Below, piece after piece: positions 1 through 8,274 of a stretch of 21,643 nucleotides of DNA (positions are counted from its first letter, which is position 1; each line of letters begins with the position of its first letter). Below the pieces are notes generated by a model that worked only from the letters and a program-made list of their open reading frames with translations, was not told the origin of the DNA and made no database searches. The translations under genes were made by a program, and so were the position numbers. Origin of the DNA: JBIOJM01 sp044450785 (GTDB taxonomy: Bacteria; Planctomycetota; Planctomycetia; Isosphaerales; Isosphaeraceae); NCBI GenBank assembly GCA_044450785.1, contig JBIOJM010000153.1, positions 1 through 21,643 of the forward strand, given 5' to 3'.

Positions 1-1394
1 GACCGGAAGTAATACCCTTTCTCCGGGTCCGCGTCGGGAGCGACCGTGCGGCCCTGCTCCTTGGCGATCTGGACAAGGAGGTCGTCGAGCGTCGAGTGCC
101 CCATGCCGATGCTGATGATGTCGTCGGTCGGCCCCCAGAGATTGATCACGTCGAGGTTGATGTCGGCGAGGGTGCGCTCCAGTGGGTAGAGGGGATGGGT
201 CGCGTAGTACTTGGCGCCCAGCAGTCCTTTTTCCTCGGCGGTGACGGCCAGGAACACGATCGATCGCTTGGGGGATGGCTTGACCTGCGCCAGCGCGCGG
301 GCGATCTCGAGCACCCCGGCGACACCCGAGGCGTTGTCCGCGGCTCCGTTGAAGATCTGGTCGCCTGCGACGGACGAATCGCGCCCCAGGTGATCCCAGT
401 GCGCCGTGTAGATCACCGTCTCGTTCTTGAGTGCCGGATCAGACCCCTCGAGCCTGGCGACCACGTTGCGCGACTTGACCTCGCGCAGCGTGTTCGTGAC
501 CGCGAACTTCGCGCTGCAGCCGAGCGCCGCCGGCCGAAAATCGGGGCGCGCGGCGGCCTGCTTGAACGCCTGAAAGTCCCGTCCGCACGCCTGGAACAGC
601 TCCTTTGCCTTGTCGAGGCTGATCCATCCCTCGATCGCCACTCGGTTCGATGCCTGGCTGCCTTCCGGCTGGGCGATGTCGAAGTTCTCTCGGCCCCAGC
701 TCCCCTTCACGACCTCAAAGGGATAACCCGCCGGGACGGTCTCATGCACCAGGATCGCGGCCGCCGCTCCCTTCTCCGAGGCGATTTCATACTTGTAGGT
801 CCAGCGCCCGTAATACGTCATCTCCCGACCCTTGAAAAAGGCCGGATCCAACTTCGAAGAATCCGTGGGGTCGGTGACCGGAGGATCGTTGACCAGCATG
901 ATCAACGTCTTCCCGCGCACGTCCAGCCCCTTGTAGTCGTCCCAGCCATATTCCGGGGCGACGACGCCGTAGCCCACGAAGACGACGTCCGAGTCGCCCA
1001 CCTTGACTTCCTCGGCCATCCGGCGCGAGACGGCCACGAAGTCGTTGAGGAATGAGAGCCCGATCGCGCGATCCCCCACGCGAAACGACCCTTCGACCTT
1101 CTTGGCCTGAAACCCGACCAGCGGGACAACCTGAAAAAACGTGCCGTCCGGGTTCCCCGGCTTCAGCCCCATCTTCTGGAACTGCCCCGTCAAGTAGGCG
1201 ACCGTCTTCTCCTCTCCCGGCGTTCCCGGCCCTCGCCCTTCAAAATCGTCCGAGGCGAGGACCTTGATGTGATCCAGGACCTGGCCCGGTTTGATGCTCT
1301 CGAGCGCCGTCTTCAAGCCAGAGTCCGGTGCAGCACCCACAGTTAATCCAATCAGGCATGCAGTCCCAGCGAATCTGATCACGTGACGTCGCAT
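1..1394 (-). CDS. M28-family zinc aminopeptidase, C-terminus cut by window edge
   Basis: Predicted secreted metallopeptidase that removes N-terminal residues from peptides using two zinc ions. The frame is open from an ATG at 1394 to the window start, giving 464 residues with no stop. The start has an AGAGGA ribosome site 4 bases upstream and opens a short basic-hydrophobic signal-like segment (MRRHVIRFAGTACLIGLTVG). A PA-like insert is suggested around residues 170-200 (KGAAAAILVHE). The M28 metal-site motifs follow in order: TAHWDHLG (about residues 330-337), GAADNASGVA (about 350-359), TAEEKGLLG with the catalytic and ligand Glu pair (about 383-391), then a DVINLW Asp. The last ligand, usually SDHF, should lie just beyond position 1; the visible end (PEKGYYFR) is what normally precedes it. 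It is the last gene of the minus-strand series, 214 bases after the membrane protein. Family is confident, substrate unknown. Confidence 0.9.
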   Translation of the reverse strand, partial: MRRHVIRFAGTACLIGLTVGAAPDSGLKTALESIKPGQVLDHIKVLASDDFEGRGPGTPGEEKTVAYLTGQFQKMGLKPGNPDGTFFQVVPLVGFQAKKVEGSFRVGDRAIGLSFLNDFVAVSRRMAEEVKVGDSDVVFVGYGVVAPEYGWDDYKGLDVRGKTLIMLVNDPPVTDPTDSSKLDPAFFKGREMTYYGRWTYKYEIASEKGAAAAILVHETVPAGYPFEVVKGSWGRENFDIAQPEGSQASNRVAIEGWISLDKAKELFQACGRDFQAFKQAAARPDFRPAALGCSAKFAVTNTLREVKSRNVVARLEGSDPALKNETVIYTAHWDHLGRDSSVAGDQIFNGAADNASGVAGVLEIARALAQVKPSPKRSIVFLAVTAEEKGLLGAKYYATHPLYPLERTLADINLDVINLWGPTDDIISIGMGHSTLDDLLVQIAKEQGRTVAPDADPEKGYYFR

Positions 1395-1608
1395 ATTTTC
1401 CTCTGCTTCGACAACCAAGTGCAACACGCTGCGGATCCGTTTTCGACCGGCCACAAGAAACTCATGATAAGGTCCGGCGCGTCCGATCGCGACAGATCAC
1501 CCTCGCGAATCGTGGCGAGATTTGACCCGGAAGACCGGCGCCGGCTTTCCTTCTCGAGGAAACCTGATCGACGCTTCGCCTCGATATCACCATTTCGGTC
1601 GCGCTCGT

Positions 1609-2655
1609 TCACGCTGACGCCAGGTCTTCCTCCTCCAGCTCGCCTTCAAGCAGTTCGTCCTCGATGTGCCGTGCCGACGCCGTCAAGCCGCGGACCTCTT
1701 TCAGCTTCGCCATGTAGACGCAGGCGCCACATAAGCCGCCGCCATACATCAAGACGCGAAAGCCCATCATCGCCAGGGCCCCGTTGGGGTGCCCCACCAG
1801 CTTGAAGAGCTGCTCGCTTACTCCCTCGCTGAGCCCCAAAGCGCCGAACGGGAGGGGTACGACCATGGTGAACAGAGTCAAGGGAACCATCAGGAAGTGC
1901 TGGGCGAGCGTTGTCTTCATGACGGGGAAGAGCATCAGTCCGACCAGGTAGAACGCCACGACGTTCAGTGCGTGAATGAAGACGGAGAGCGAGAGGCAGC
2001 CGAGGATGACATCCAGGCGGCCCCGGTACGTCGTGGACATCTCGCGTAGCTCGGCGACGACCAGGCCCAACCGGGAGTGCCCGGGCTTGAACCGAGGGAA
2101 GAGCCGGGAAAGCACCTGGGCGAAGATCGCCGCCAGGACCAGCACGCCCATGATCACCGCCAGCCAGGCTGCCACGATCAGCTTGCGCACATCACCCTGA
2201 GCCAGGCGCCAGGCGAACCCGCCGGCGATCGCCGCCAGCACGAACAACGCGAGCAGACCGAGGATCCGGTCGATCACCATCGAGGCGATCGCCTGCGTCT
2301 TCCTGATCCGCATCCGGACCAGGTAAGCCGCCTTGATCAAATCGCCCCCGACAGCACCCGGAATCACCAGGTTGAACACCATCCCGATCGAACCCAGCAG
2401 CATTGTCGAGCGGAAAGGGAATTTCGGCTCGATCACCCGGACCAGGAAAAACCAGCGGACGAACGTGCCAACCATGCCGGTGAGGTACACCGCCAGCGCC
2501 CACCCGAGCAGACCCAGGTCAAGCCGCCGGCTGAAGACCTTGCGGATCTCGTCGCCGTTCCGCCAAATCACCAGCCCCAAGAGACCAAACGCCAGCGCGA
2601 CCAGGGCGGTGTTGACGATCAGGCTGAGCCGCGAGTGTTTCGTCGGGTTTGCCAT
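1609..2655 (-). CDS. LPG_synthase_TM / UPF0104-family integral membrane protein (flippase-like)
   Basis: Polytopic inner-membrane protein of 348 residues from the ATG at 2655. Several long hydrophobic segments are visible, starting at residues 11-28 (LIVNTALVALAFGLLGLV). The family signatures are a GAVGGDLIKAAYL loop near residue 110, VIDRILGLLALF near 135, and PLPFGALGLSEGV in the C-terminal half. The tail is acidic (EGELEEEDLAS). The family includes the membrane domain of lysylphosphatidylglycerol synthases and uncharacterised proteins thought to move or modify lipids; no aminoacyl-transfer domain is attached here, so a transport-like role is inferred only. An upstream extension to 2784 in the same frame runs through the decayed hisB tail copy and the heptamer repeat, so it is not credible as coding. 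The gene lies 139 bases after hisB on the same strand. The ribosome site is weak. Confidence 0.85.
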   Translation of the reverse strand: MANPTKHSRLSLIVNTALVALAFGLLGLVIWRNGDEIRKVFSRRLDLGLLGWALAVYLTGMVGTFVRWFFLVRVIEPKFPFRSTMLLGSIGMVFNLVIPGAVGGDLIKAAYLVRMRIRKTQAIASMVIDRILGLLALFVLAAIAGGFAWRLAQGDVRKLIVAAWLAVIMGVLVLAAIFAQVLSRLFPRFKPGHSRLGLVVAELREMSTTYRGRLDVILGCLSLSVFIHALNVVAFYLVGLMLFPVMKTTLAQHFLMVPLTLFTMVVPLPFGALGLSEGVSEQLFKLVGHPNGALAMMGFRVLMYGGGLCGACVYMAKLKEVRGLTASARHIEDELLEGELEEEDLASA

Positions 2656-2723
2656 GAGAGAGACCTGGTCCTCTTGGGAGGCACGTTGGATCGAAGAAAA
2701 AGGCTCGATGGAGCAGAGCCGGC

Positions 2724-2761
2724 TCACTGTGTTCCCTTGGCCGAGGGGACCCCCGGTGCAC
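2724..2761 (-). repeat. Decayed second copy of the hisB 3' end
   Basis: Read on the minus strand this 38-base stretch matches the final codons of hisB (2795-2831). It differs by a one-G insertion and a few substitutions and includes a stop codon. With the extra G removed it translates to CTGVPSAKGTQ-stop, against CTGVPSTKGTL-stop in hisB. It lies 63 bases or so downstream of the true copy, with a 7-base tandem repeat between. The simplest reading is a remnant of a tandem duplication or of a recombination that replaced sequence after hisB. Confidence 0.75.
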
Positions 2762-2788
2762 AAGGACCAAGGACTAAGGACCAAGGAC
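2761..2788. repeat. Four-copy 7-base tandem repeat (CAAGGAC)
   Basis: Four adjacent heptamers, CAAGGAC, CAAGGAC, TAAGGAC and CAAGGAC, sit between the hisB stop and its decayed tail copy. On the minus strand the unit reads GTCCTTG. No coding or binding role is visible. Such a tract can expand or contract by replication slippage and may have taken part in the duplication next to it. Confidence 0.85.
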
Positions 2789-2794
2789 CGTTGA

Positions 2795-3391
2795 TCAGAG
2801 TGTTCCCTTGGTCGACGGGACCCCGGTACACCTCGGGTCGAGCTCGAACGCGGCCCGGAGAGCGCGTGCCGTCGCCTTGAAGACCGCCTCGCTGACGTGG
2901 TGGGTGTTACGGCCGTGGTGCAGAATGACGTGCAGGTTCATCCGCCCTTGGGTGCACACGGCCTGCCAGAAATCGGCGACCAGCTCGCTGTCGAACGTAC
3001 CGATCTTGGGCGACGGCAGCACCACGTTCCAGACCCAGTAGGCACGCCCTCCCAGGTCGACCGCGCTCGTGACCAGCGATTCATCCATCGGCAGCACGGC
3101 ATGGCCGTAGCGGCGAATCCCAGCCCGGTCGCCGAGCGCGCGATCGATCGCCTGGCCCAGGCAGATCCCCACGTCCTCGGTCGTGTGATGCCCGTCGACG
3201 TGCAGGTCGCCTGTGCAGGCGACCGTCAGGTCCACCAGGGCATGGCGAGCGAATAACTCGAGCATGTGGTCGAGAAACCCGATTCCCGTCGCGACCTCGG
3301 CCCGCCCCTGGCCGTCCAGGTCGAGCCTCAGGCGGATATCGGTCTCCCGAGTCGTGCGCACAATCTCGGCGGTACGTTGGGGAGTGCTCAA
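2795..3391 (-). CDS. hisB: Imidazoleglycerol-phosphate dehydratase
   Basis: Catalyses the dehydration of imidazole glycerol phosphate to imidazole acetol phosphate in cytoplasmic histidine biosynthesis. With the TTG start at 3391 the protein has 198 residues, the usual size of a monofunctional HisB. The start is chosen because an AAGGA ribosome site (3401-3405) lies 9 bases upstream and because homology begins at once (PQRTAEIVRTTRETDI). A longer in-frame reading to 3523 adds an unconserved, basic leader. Manganese-site motifs are complete: FLDHML (His42), HHTTEDVG (His68, His69, Glu72) and HHGRNTHHVSEA (His164, His165, Glu168). The ending VPSTKGTL is typical. It follows hisC by 128 bases on the same strand. 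There is no fused phosphatase domain, unlike the enterobacterial enzyme. Confidence 0.95.
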   Translation of the reverse strand: MSTPQRTAEIVRTTRETDIRLRLDLDGQGRAEVATGIGFLDHMLELFARHALVDLTVACTGDLHVDGHHTTEDVGICLGQAIDRALGDRAGIRRYGHAVLPMDESLVTSAVDLGGRAYWVWNVVLPSPKIGTFDSELVADFWQAVCTQGRMNLHVILHHGRNTHHVSEAVFKATARALRAAFELDPRCTGVPSTKGTL

Positions 3392-3519
3392 AATCGTAGG
3401 TCCTTGGGGCAACTCGCGGAAAATAGGCTGATTCCAGCTCGGACGATGACGAACGGACCGGACGCGGCCGTCCCCCGGGCCGCACGCCGCCGATTGTAAC
3501 GCAAAACGGAACCCGCCGC

Positions 3520-4569
3520 TCAATTCACCTGGTCGAGATTCTCCAGGAGCCCGTCGATTTCCGCGTCGGTCCCGATGCTGATCCGCAGCCCGTCGGGATA
3601 GCCGGGATAGCTCATGTAGCGAACCAGGATCTTGCGATCCTTGAGTCTCTGGAAGGTCTCCCGCGCCGGTGGACCGCCGGTCGCCCAGACGAAGTTGGAC
3701 TGGCTGTCAGGGACCGTGTAGCCCATCGAACGCAGGGCGCCGGTCAACCTGCTCCGAGTCGCCAGGATCTTCGACCGCGTCTGCATCAGGTAATCTTGAT
3801 CCAGCAGACCGGCGACTCCCGCAACCTGGCTCAACATGTCGCAGTTGTACGAGTCCTTGACCTTGATCAAGTGCGCGATGATCTCGGGCCGGGCGACCAA
3901 ATACCCCAGACGGATTCCCGCCAGGCTATACCCCTTGCTGAACGATCGCGTGACGATCACGTTGGGATGGTCCGCGATCAGGGGCATGGCATGGCAGCGC
4001 GAATCGGCGAAATCGGCATAGGCCTCGTCGACGACCATGGGGCACTCGAGCGTCCCGGCCAGCAGGGCGATCTGCTCGCGAGTGAGAGCGGTCCCCGAGG
4101 GACTGTCCGGATTGGCCAGCCAGAACAGCTTGAGCCCAGGGATCTGCAGCGCGCTCGGGTCGAGCGTCCAGTCGCTCGAGTACGGGATGACCACGGAACG
4201 CCCGTCCTGGAGCGCGATCAGGGTCGCATAGAGCAAGTAGCTCGGGGAAGGAAAGGCTGCCGGGTCGCCCGGACCGATGAACGCACGTGTCAGGATCGTC
4301 AAGAGGTCGTCCGAGCCGTTGCCGGCCATGACCATCTCGGGCTCGACGCCGTGCAACCGCGCCGCGACCTTGCAAAACTCGGTGGACAACGGGTCGGGAT
4401 AGAGCCGGAGCCGGTCATTGACGGCCTCGACGAGCGCCGCCTTGACCCGCGGCGACGGCGGATAGGGATTCTCGTTCGTATTGAGCTTGATGAATCCACC
4501 GCCCTGGGGCTGCTCGCCGGGCAGATAGCCCGCCATCCGCGCGATGTTCGGTCGTACGAAGCGGCTCAT
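3520..4569 (-). CDS. hisC: Histidinol-phosphate aminotransferase
   Basis: PLP-dependent class I/II aminotransferase that converts imidazole acetol phosphate to histidinol phosphate using glutamate. The ATG at 4569 gives 349 residues, normal for HisC; an in-frame GTG/ATG-type extension to 4626 adds 19 unconserved residues. Visible family motifs are KLNTNENPYPPSP near the N-terminus, GNGSDDLL (cofactor phosphate site), NPDSPSG (Asn near 153), VVDEAYADF (Asp near 181) and SFSKGYSLAGIRLGY with the Schiff-base lysine at 212. hisB follows 128 bases downstream on the same strand, which fits the common hisC-hisB order. The region just upstream is a broken ATPase rather than hisD, so expression may now depend on a promoter within that sequence. 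No strong Shine-Dalgarno is seen; a GGGA lies about 11 bases before the start. Confidence 0.95.
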   Translation of the reverse strand: MSRFVRPNIARMAGYLPGEQPQGGGFIKLNTNENPYPPSPRVKAALVEAVNDRLRLYPDPLSTEFCKVAARLHGVEPEMVMAGNGSDDLLTILTRAFIGPGDPAAFPSPSYLLYATLIALQDGRSVVIPYSSDWTLDPSALQIPGLKLFWLANPDSPSGTALTREQIALLAGTLECPMVVDEAYADFADSRCHAMPLIADHPNVIVTRSFSKGYSLAGIRLGYLVARPEIIAHLIKVKDSYNCDMLSQVAGVAGLLDQDYLMQTRSKILATRSRLTGALRSMGYTVPDSQSNFVWATGGPPARETFQRLKDRKILVRYMSYPGYPDGLRISIGTDAEIDGLLENLDQVN

Positions 4570-4606
4570 CGGATAGGGTCCCGCTGCGGGCGTGAAAGAT
4601 CGCCGA

Positions 4607-5612
4607 TCAACTCCCTGACCGGGCACGGACGACTCCCCTTGGTTGTCCCGAAATACAAGTGATTAAACGGCATCGCCCTGTTCCACGGTCTCGCAAACGT
4701 CTTGGTCCGCTGCGCTTCCAAATCGCATTGACCAGGTTGGCCACATATTCTGTCGGACCACTGAAGCTGGTCAGGTCGATGATCCCTTGTTCTCGGTCGA
4801 GAATGTTCTCGACCACGCCCGACTCGTTGAAGAGGTAGACCGAGACCTCATCAGGCGACAAGAACGCCTCGTGCATCCCAAGCTTGAATTTTGGGGCGAT
4901 GGCTTGTTTAGCTCTTTCCCCTAACTGCGAAGCTTGCATGAGGTTGCTCAGATGATCCACGATATAAGGACTGTGCGTCGTCAGAACCACAACGACTCCG
5001 TGGTGTGCCATTAACGCCAAGAACTCGATGATCTTGAGTTGTGCCTCCGGATGGGCGTTCATCTCGGGTTCGTCGATTACCAGCAGGCCACCGCGATCGC
5101 AAAAGAGCTTCAGGTAAACATCCAACCCTGCCAGAGCCCGCACCATCGATGCCGACGTCTGCATCGCCAACTCGACCCCTTCGTTTGTAGAATAGCTGAA
5201 GACGCCTTGCGCACCAGGACTCGAACTCATTTGCTCGTTATTCTCAAAATCGATCTTTCCCTGAATGACTCGGAGTCAAGTCAGAAGCAGAGACCCCTCC
5301 TATCGCCTCTTCTCTGGTTATTCGTGCCTTCCTTTCGACGGAAGGTGCCTTGGTGAGGAGGCGAAAGAGCTGATCGGCGGCGATATCAACCCTGGATTGC
5401 AAATGCGCGGAGGGTAAAGAACCGAGACGGCGTTGACCGAGATCCGGTTGGCGAGTTGAGAACTCAATCTGCGCAAGATCACGGGCAATGCCATAAAGCG
5501 AATAAGCGGTCCAGGTCTTGTTGGTGTGATTGGGTCCGATGAAGACCGTCAGGGGCCTGATATCTAACTTGGCCTCTTTGATCCTGCCCAGATTGCTGAC
5601 GTGCAATTCCAC
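4607..5612 (-). pseudogene. AAA_21/OLD-like ATPase, frameshifted and internally deleted
   Basis: Two reading frames together look like one ATPase. The N-terminal piece (5612-5244, GTG start, 122 residues) has MELHVSNLGRIKEAKLDI and a Walker A-like GPNHTNKTWTAY at residues 26-37. The C-terminal piece (about 5276-4607) has a signature-like region around ALAGLDVYLK, a Walker B LLVIDEPEMNAHPEAQ and an H-loop TTHSPYIVDHL. The second frame can be read back past its ATG at 5230 (VIQGKIDFENNEQ) to a stop at 5276-5278, so the two overlap near 5244-5275 in different frames. About 330 residues in total is shorter than most relatives, and the N-piece has only some 90 residues after Walker A, suggesting loss of middle sequence as well as a frameshift. 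Such ATPases occur in OLD-type and other defence or DNA-repair genes. No nuclease domain is attached, so no function is claimed. It lies between hisD/GNAT and hisC. Confidence 0.75.
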
Positions 5613-5699
5613 TTCATGCCCCGGATCAAGATCAATAGGCCCTTACGGGCGGCGCGTCGACAATTTGTTTTCGATGTTTGGTGAATCTGTCGCCGGACG

Positions 5700-6095
5700 G
5701 AACGGCTCCGACACCAACCCGGCGCGCCAGCGAGGCTCTATAATTATTCTGAACGGGTTGAAGATCCCTCGCTGGTGCGTTTTGAAGTTGCGCTTTTTGG
5801 AGTTCGCCCCGTAGGGGCCGTAACATATCAGCCCAGGGCAACGCCCTGGGAACAGACAGACGACACGAATCAGACGAGCCCTGAAAGGGCGTAACAAGGA
5901 CAGGCTCACTGCCTCAATAGAAAAGGAAGAGCGGTACCGCCGGGATTGAACACCATGTTCCGCCCTTTCAGGGCACGAGTCATCACGTTTTCCAGATCCC
6001 AGGGCGTTGCCCTGGGCTGGCATGTCGCTTCCCCTTCGGGGCGAAATCAAGAAAAGTGCAACTTCAAAGCTGGCGCGTCGGGTCAGTATGCTCGA
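5700..6095. repeat. Large imperfect inverted repeat with nested palindromes
   Basis: Two arms of roughly 120 bases (5771-5894 and 5957-6077) are reverse complements of each other with scattered differences, around a core of about 60 bases. Landmarks occur in the same order in both arms: TTTGAAGTTGC, a CGCCCC/GGGG hairpin, the near-perfect palindrome GCCCAGGGCAACGCCCTGGG (5831-5850; partner 5998-6017), and GCCCTGAAAGGGC (5878-5890; partner GCCCTTTCAGGGC 5962-5974). Beyond the arms the match resumes with GACCCGACGCGCCAG-type sequence, but the left side carries about 45 extra bases (near 5733-5778) bounded by inverted CCAGCGAGG/CCTCGCTGG. No open frame here has protein-like features. It could be a non-autonomous palindromic element or a structured transcript. 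The rest of 5613-6281 holds nothing else recognised. Confidence 0.75.
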
Positions 6096-6281
6096 TCTGC
6101 TCCGCAGGGGCCACTCTTTCCGGGCAAGGTCACGGAAAATACCCAGTCACTTTGAATAAAAGATGATGCCACGAGCACAGCCTCCCTGGACCTCCCTCAC
6201 TGTAGCAAGGCATCGAGCCGAATCAAAGCCAGAGTGAAGTACGGACCAGTCCGAGGGTTCTCTCAATCAGTCCGTAAAAAC

Positions 6282-6836
6282 TCACCAATCCGGCGAGAGC
6301 GCAGCCAGCCCTCGCAACGCCTCGCCATCGAGCCGATAGACTGTCCATTCATCCATCGGTCGTGCCCCGAGGGCGCGGTAGAATCCGATCGCGGCCGCGT
6401 TCCAGTCCAGCACCGACCATTCCAGCCGGCAACAGCCCTCCTGGACGGCAAGCCTGGCCAGGGCGGCCAGTAGCCCTTTGCCGATCCCGCGGCCACGGTG
6501 ACCTGGCTTCACGAAGAGATCCTCGAGATACAGCCCCGGCTGGCCGCGGAACGTCGAGAACGTGGCAAACCAGAGGGCGAAGCCAACCGGCTCGCCTCCC
6601 ACTTCGGCCAGGATCGCTCGGGCGGCGGGCCGGGGGCCGAACAGGTGGCGCCGGAAGTCGTCAGGCGTCGCCCGCGCGTGTTGTTCCAGCTTTTCATAGA
6701 CGGCCAGCTCGTGCACCAGGTTCACCAGGATCTCGGCATCCTCGGGACGCGCCGCCCGGATCGAGAACCCGGGCGCGCCGGGCGGATCGATGTTCCCCGG
6801 CGACGGGGCCGGCGCTGCGCCTGCGGCGTCGGTCAT
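6282..6836 (-). CDS. GNAT-family N-acetyltransferase (diamine acetyltransferase-like)
   Basis: Small cytoplasmic acetyltransferase of 184 residues that would transfer acetyl from acetyl-CoA to an amine. After a Pro/Ala-rich leader (residues 1-24) the GNAT fold starts at FSIRAARPEDAEILVNLV. Motif A, the acetyl-CoA pyrophosphate loop, is LYLEDLFVKPGHRGRGIGKG at about residues 102-121, and motif B follows with WNAAAIGFYRALGA. The layout, with YEKLEQHARATPDDF early and GLYLEDLFV before motif A, resembles spermidine/spermine- or thialysine-type acetyltransferases; the true substrate cannot be read from sequence. Its ATG overlaps the hisD stop (ATGA, 6833-6836), so it is probably translated by coupling to hisD. 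The long inverted repeat lies just downstream. Confidence 0.88.
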   Translation of the reverse strand: MTDAAGAAPAPSPGNIDPPGAPGFSIRAARPEDAEILVNLVHELAVYEKLEQHARATPDDFRRHLFGPRPAARAILAEVGGEPVGFALWFATFSTFRGQPGLYLEDLFVKPGHRGRGIGKGLLAALARLAVQEGCCRLEWSVLDWNAAAIGFYRALGARPMDEWTVYRLDGEALRGLAALSPDW

Positions 6837-8218
6837 GGCGTCAGTCCTTGTTCCAGGCCGTCAGCGAGCCGGAGATCGACGCTCAGGCGGTGGCCGGAGA
6901 GCCCCTCCTTGTCGGCGAGCAGACGGATGTCCGGTGCCAGCGCGGCGAGCCCGTCGCGCGACAGCGCGATCAGGCTCGACCGCTTCAGGAAGTCGTTCGC
7001 CGAAAGTCCTGATCCCCACCGCGCGGTCCCACCGGTCGGCAGCACGTGCGATGGGCCCGCCGCGTAATCGCCCGCGGCCACCGGGGTGAAATGGCCCAGG
7101 AAAATCGCGCCCGCATTGGTCAGACGCGGCAGAAGCCGCTTCGGGTCGCCCGTGGATACGTGCAAGTGCTCCGGCGCGATCAGGTTCGCGATCGTGACCG
7201 CCTCGTCCTCGTCTCGAACGAGAATCATCGCCCCGAACCGCTCCAGGCTGTCGCGAGCCAGGCCGCCGCGGCTCAGTCGCGACAGTTGATCCTCCACGGC
7301 CAGCGTCACCTCGTCGATCAGCCCCCGCTCCCACGTCAAGAGGATGCTCGCGCCGGGTGAGTGCTCCGCCTGGCTGATCAGGTCCGCGGCCACGAACCGT
7401 GGCACGGCCGAACGGTCGGTGATCACGACAACCTCGCTCGGTCCGGCGATGCTGTCGATGTCGACCGTGCCATAGACGTGCCGCTTGGCCAGCGCGACGA
7501 AGAGGTTGCCCGGCCCGACGATCTTGTCCACGGGCTCGAGTCCGATCGCAGCCAATCCATACGCCAGCGACGCAACCCCCTGGGCACCGCCGATCCGGTA
7601 GACCTCCGTCACGCCCAGCGCGTGGCAGGCGGCCAGGATGTCGGTGTTGAAGCCTCCAAACGGCGACGGCGGGACCACCACGGCAATCTCGCCGACGCCC
7701 GCCGCCTGCGCCGGCACGACCGTCATCAGCAAGCTCGAGGGATAGGCCGCCGCCCCGCCTGGGATGCAGACACCCACCCGGCGCAGCGGACGATACAGCA
7801 AGCCCAGCTCGATGCCGGGGCCCCGCTCCAGGATCACGTCGCGATGCCGAATCGCCTCCTGGTAGGCCAGGATGTTGCCGCGGACGCGAGCAATGGTGGC
7901 AAGATAGGCCGGATCGGCCCCTTGATGAGCCTCGCTTAGTTCCTCTCGCGAGACCCGGACCTGCCCGGCCTCGAGCGTCACGCCGTCGATCCGCCGCGAG
8001 TAGTCGAGCACGGCGTCGAGCCCCCGCGCGGCCACATCGGCGCAGACCCGCTCGACGACCTGCCGCGGCGCCAGCGGCTCGCCGAACGCCGCGATCGTTC
8101 GCGCTCTCCCCTCGGGGCTGACCACGTTCCCTTCGGGACTCAGCTCGCGCCGGAGCGCGGCGATCGCCTGCCGCGCGTCTTCAGTCGAGCTGTCAATTCG
8201 CCGGATCTGAAGCACCAC
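6833..8218 (-). CDS. hisD: Histidinol dehydrogenase
   Basis: Oxidises L-histidinol to L-histidine in two NAD-dependent steps, the last reactions of histidine synthesis. The frame gives 461 residues from a GTG at 8218 (a second GTG follows at once), slightly longer than the usual 430 or so because of its N-terminus. All expected active-site positions are visible: GGAQGVASLAYG and DKIVGPGNLFV for NAD binding, SQAEHSPGA with zinc ligands Gln283 and His286, APEHLHV with the catalytic Glu350-His351 pair, PVAAGDYAAGPSHVLPTGG with Asp384, and EGLSGHRLSV with His443. It is the first gene of the minus-strand series, and its stop overlaps the GNAT start. The 164-base region before it is shared with the divergent TPM-protein gene and contains a palindrome that could regulate either gene. 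Confidence 0.96.
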   Translation of the reverse strand: MVLQIRRIDSSTEDARQAIAALRRELSPEGNVVSPEGRARTIAAFGEPLAPRQVVERVCADVAARGLDAVLDYSRRIDGVTLEAGQVRVSREELSEAHQGADPAYLATIARVRGNILAYQEAIRHRDVILERGPGIELGLLYRPLRRVGVCIPGGAAAYPSSLLMTVVPAQAAGVGEIAVVVPPSPFGGFNTDILAACHALGVTEVYRIGGAQGVASLAYGLAAIGLEPVDKIVGPGNLFVALAKRHVYGTVDIDSIAGPSEVVVITDRSAVPRFVAADLISQAEHSPGASILLTWERGLIDEVTLAVEDQLSRLSRGGLARDSLERFGAMILVRDEDEAVTIANLIAPEHLHVSTGDPKRLLPRLTNAGAIFLGHFTPVAAGDYAAGPSHVLPTGGTARWGSGLSANDFLKRSSLIALSRDGLAALAPDIRLLADKEGLSGHRLSVDLRLADGLEQGLTP

Positions 8219-8274
8219 CGTTCGACCCCCACCCTCTCGGAACCGAAGCGGAAATCGTCCATGGTAGCAGGCTC

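Noticed and set aside
96..1055. 319-residue plus-strand frame at the window start
   Set aside because: Antisense shadow of the M28 peptidase, whose metal motifs on the minus strand are unmistakable.
1395..1608. Possible small gene or promoter between the M28 peptidase and membrane protein
   Set aside because: The open frames there are shadows without motifs, and no confident promoter or terminator could be read.
2656..2784. N-terminal extension of the membrane protein
   Set aside because: The extra 43 residues are encoded by the decayed hisB tail and part of the heptamer repeat, and the natural hydrophobic start follows the ATG at 2655.
5643..6155. Small open frames inside the inverted repeat on both strands
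   Set aside because: They arise from the palindromic repeat; no ribosome site, no conserved protein features.
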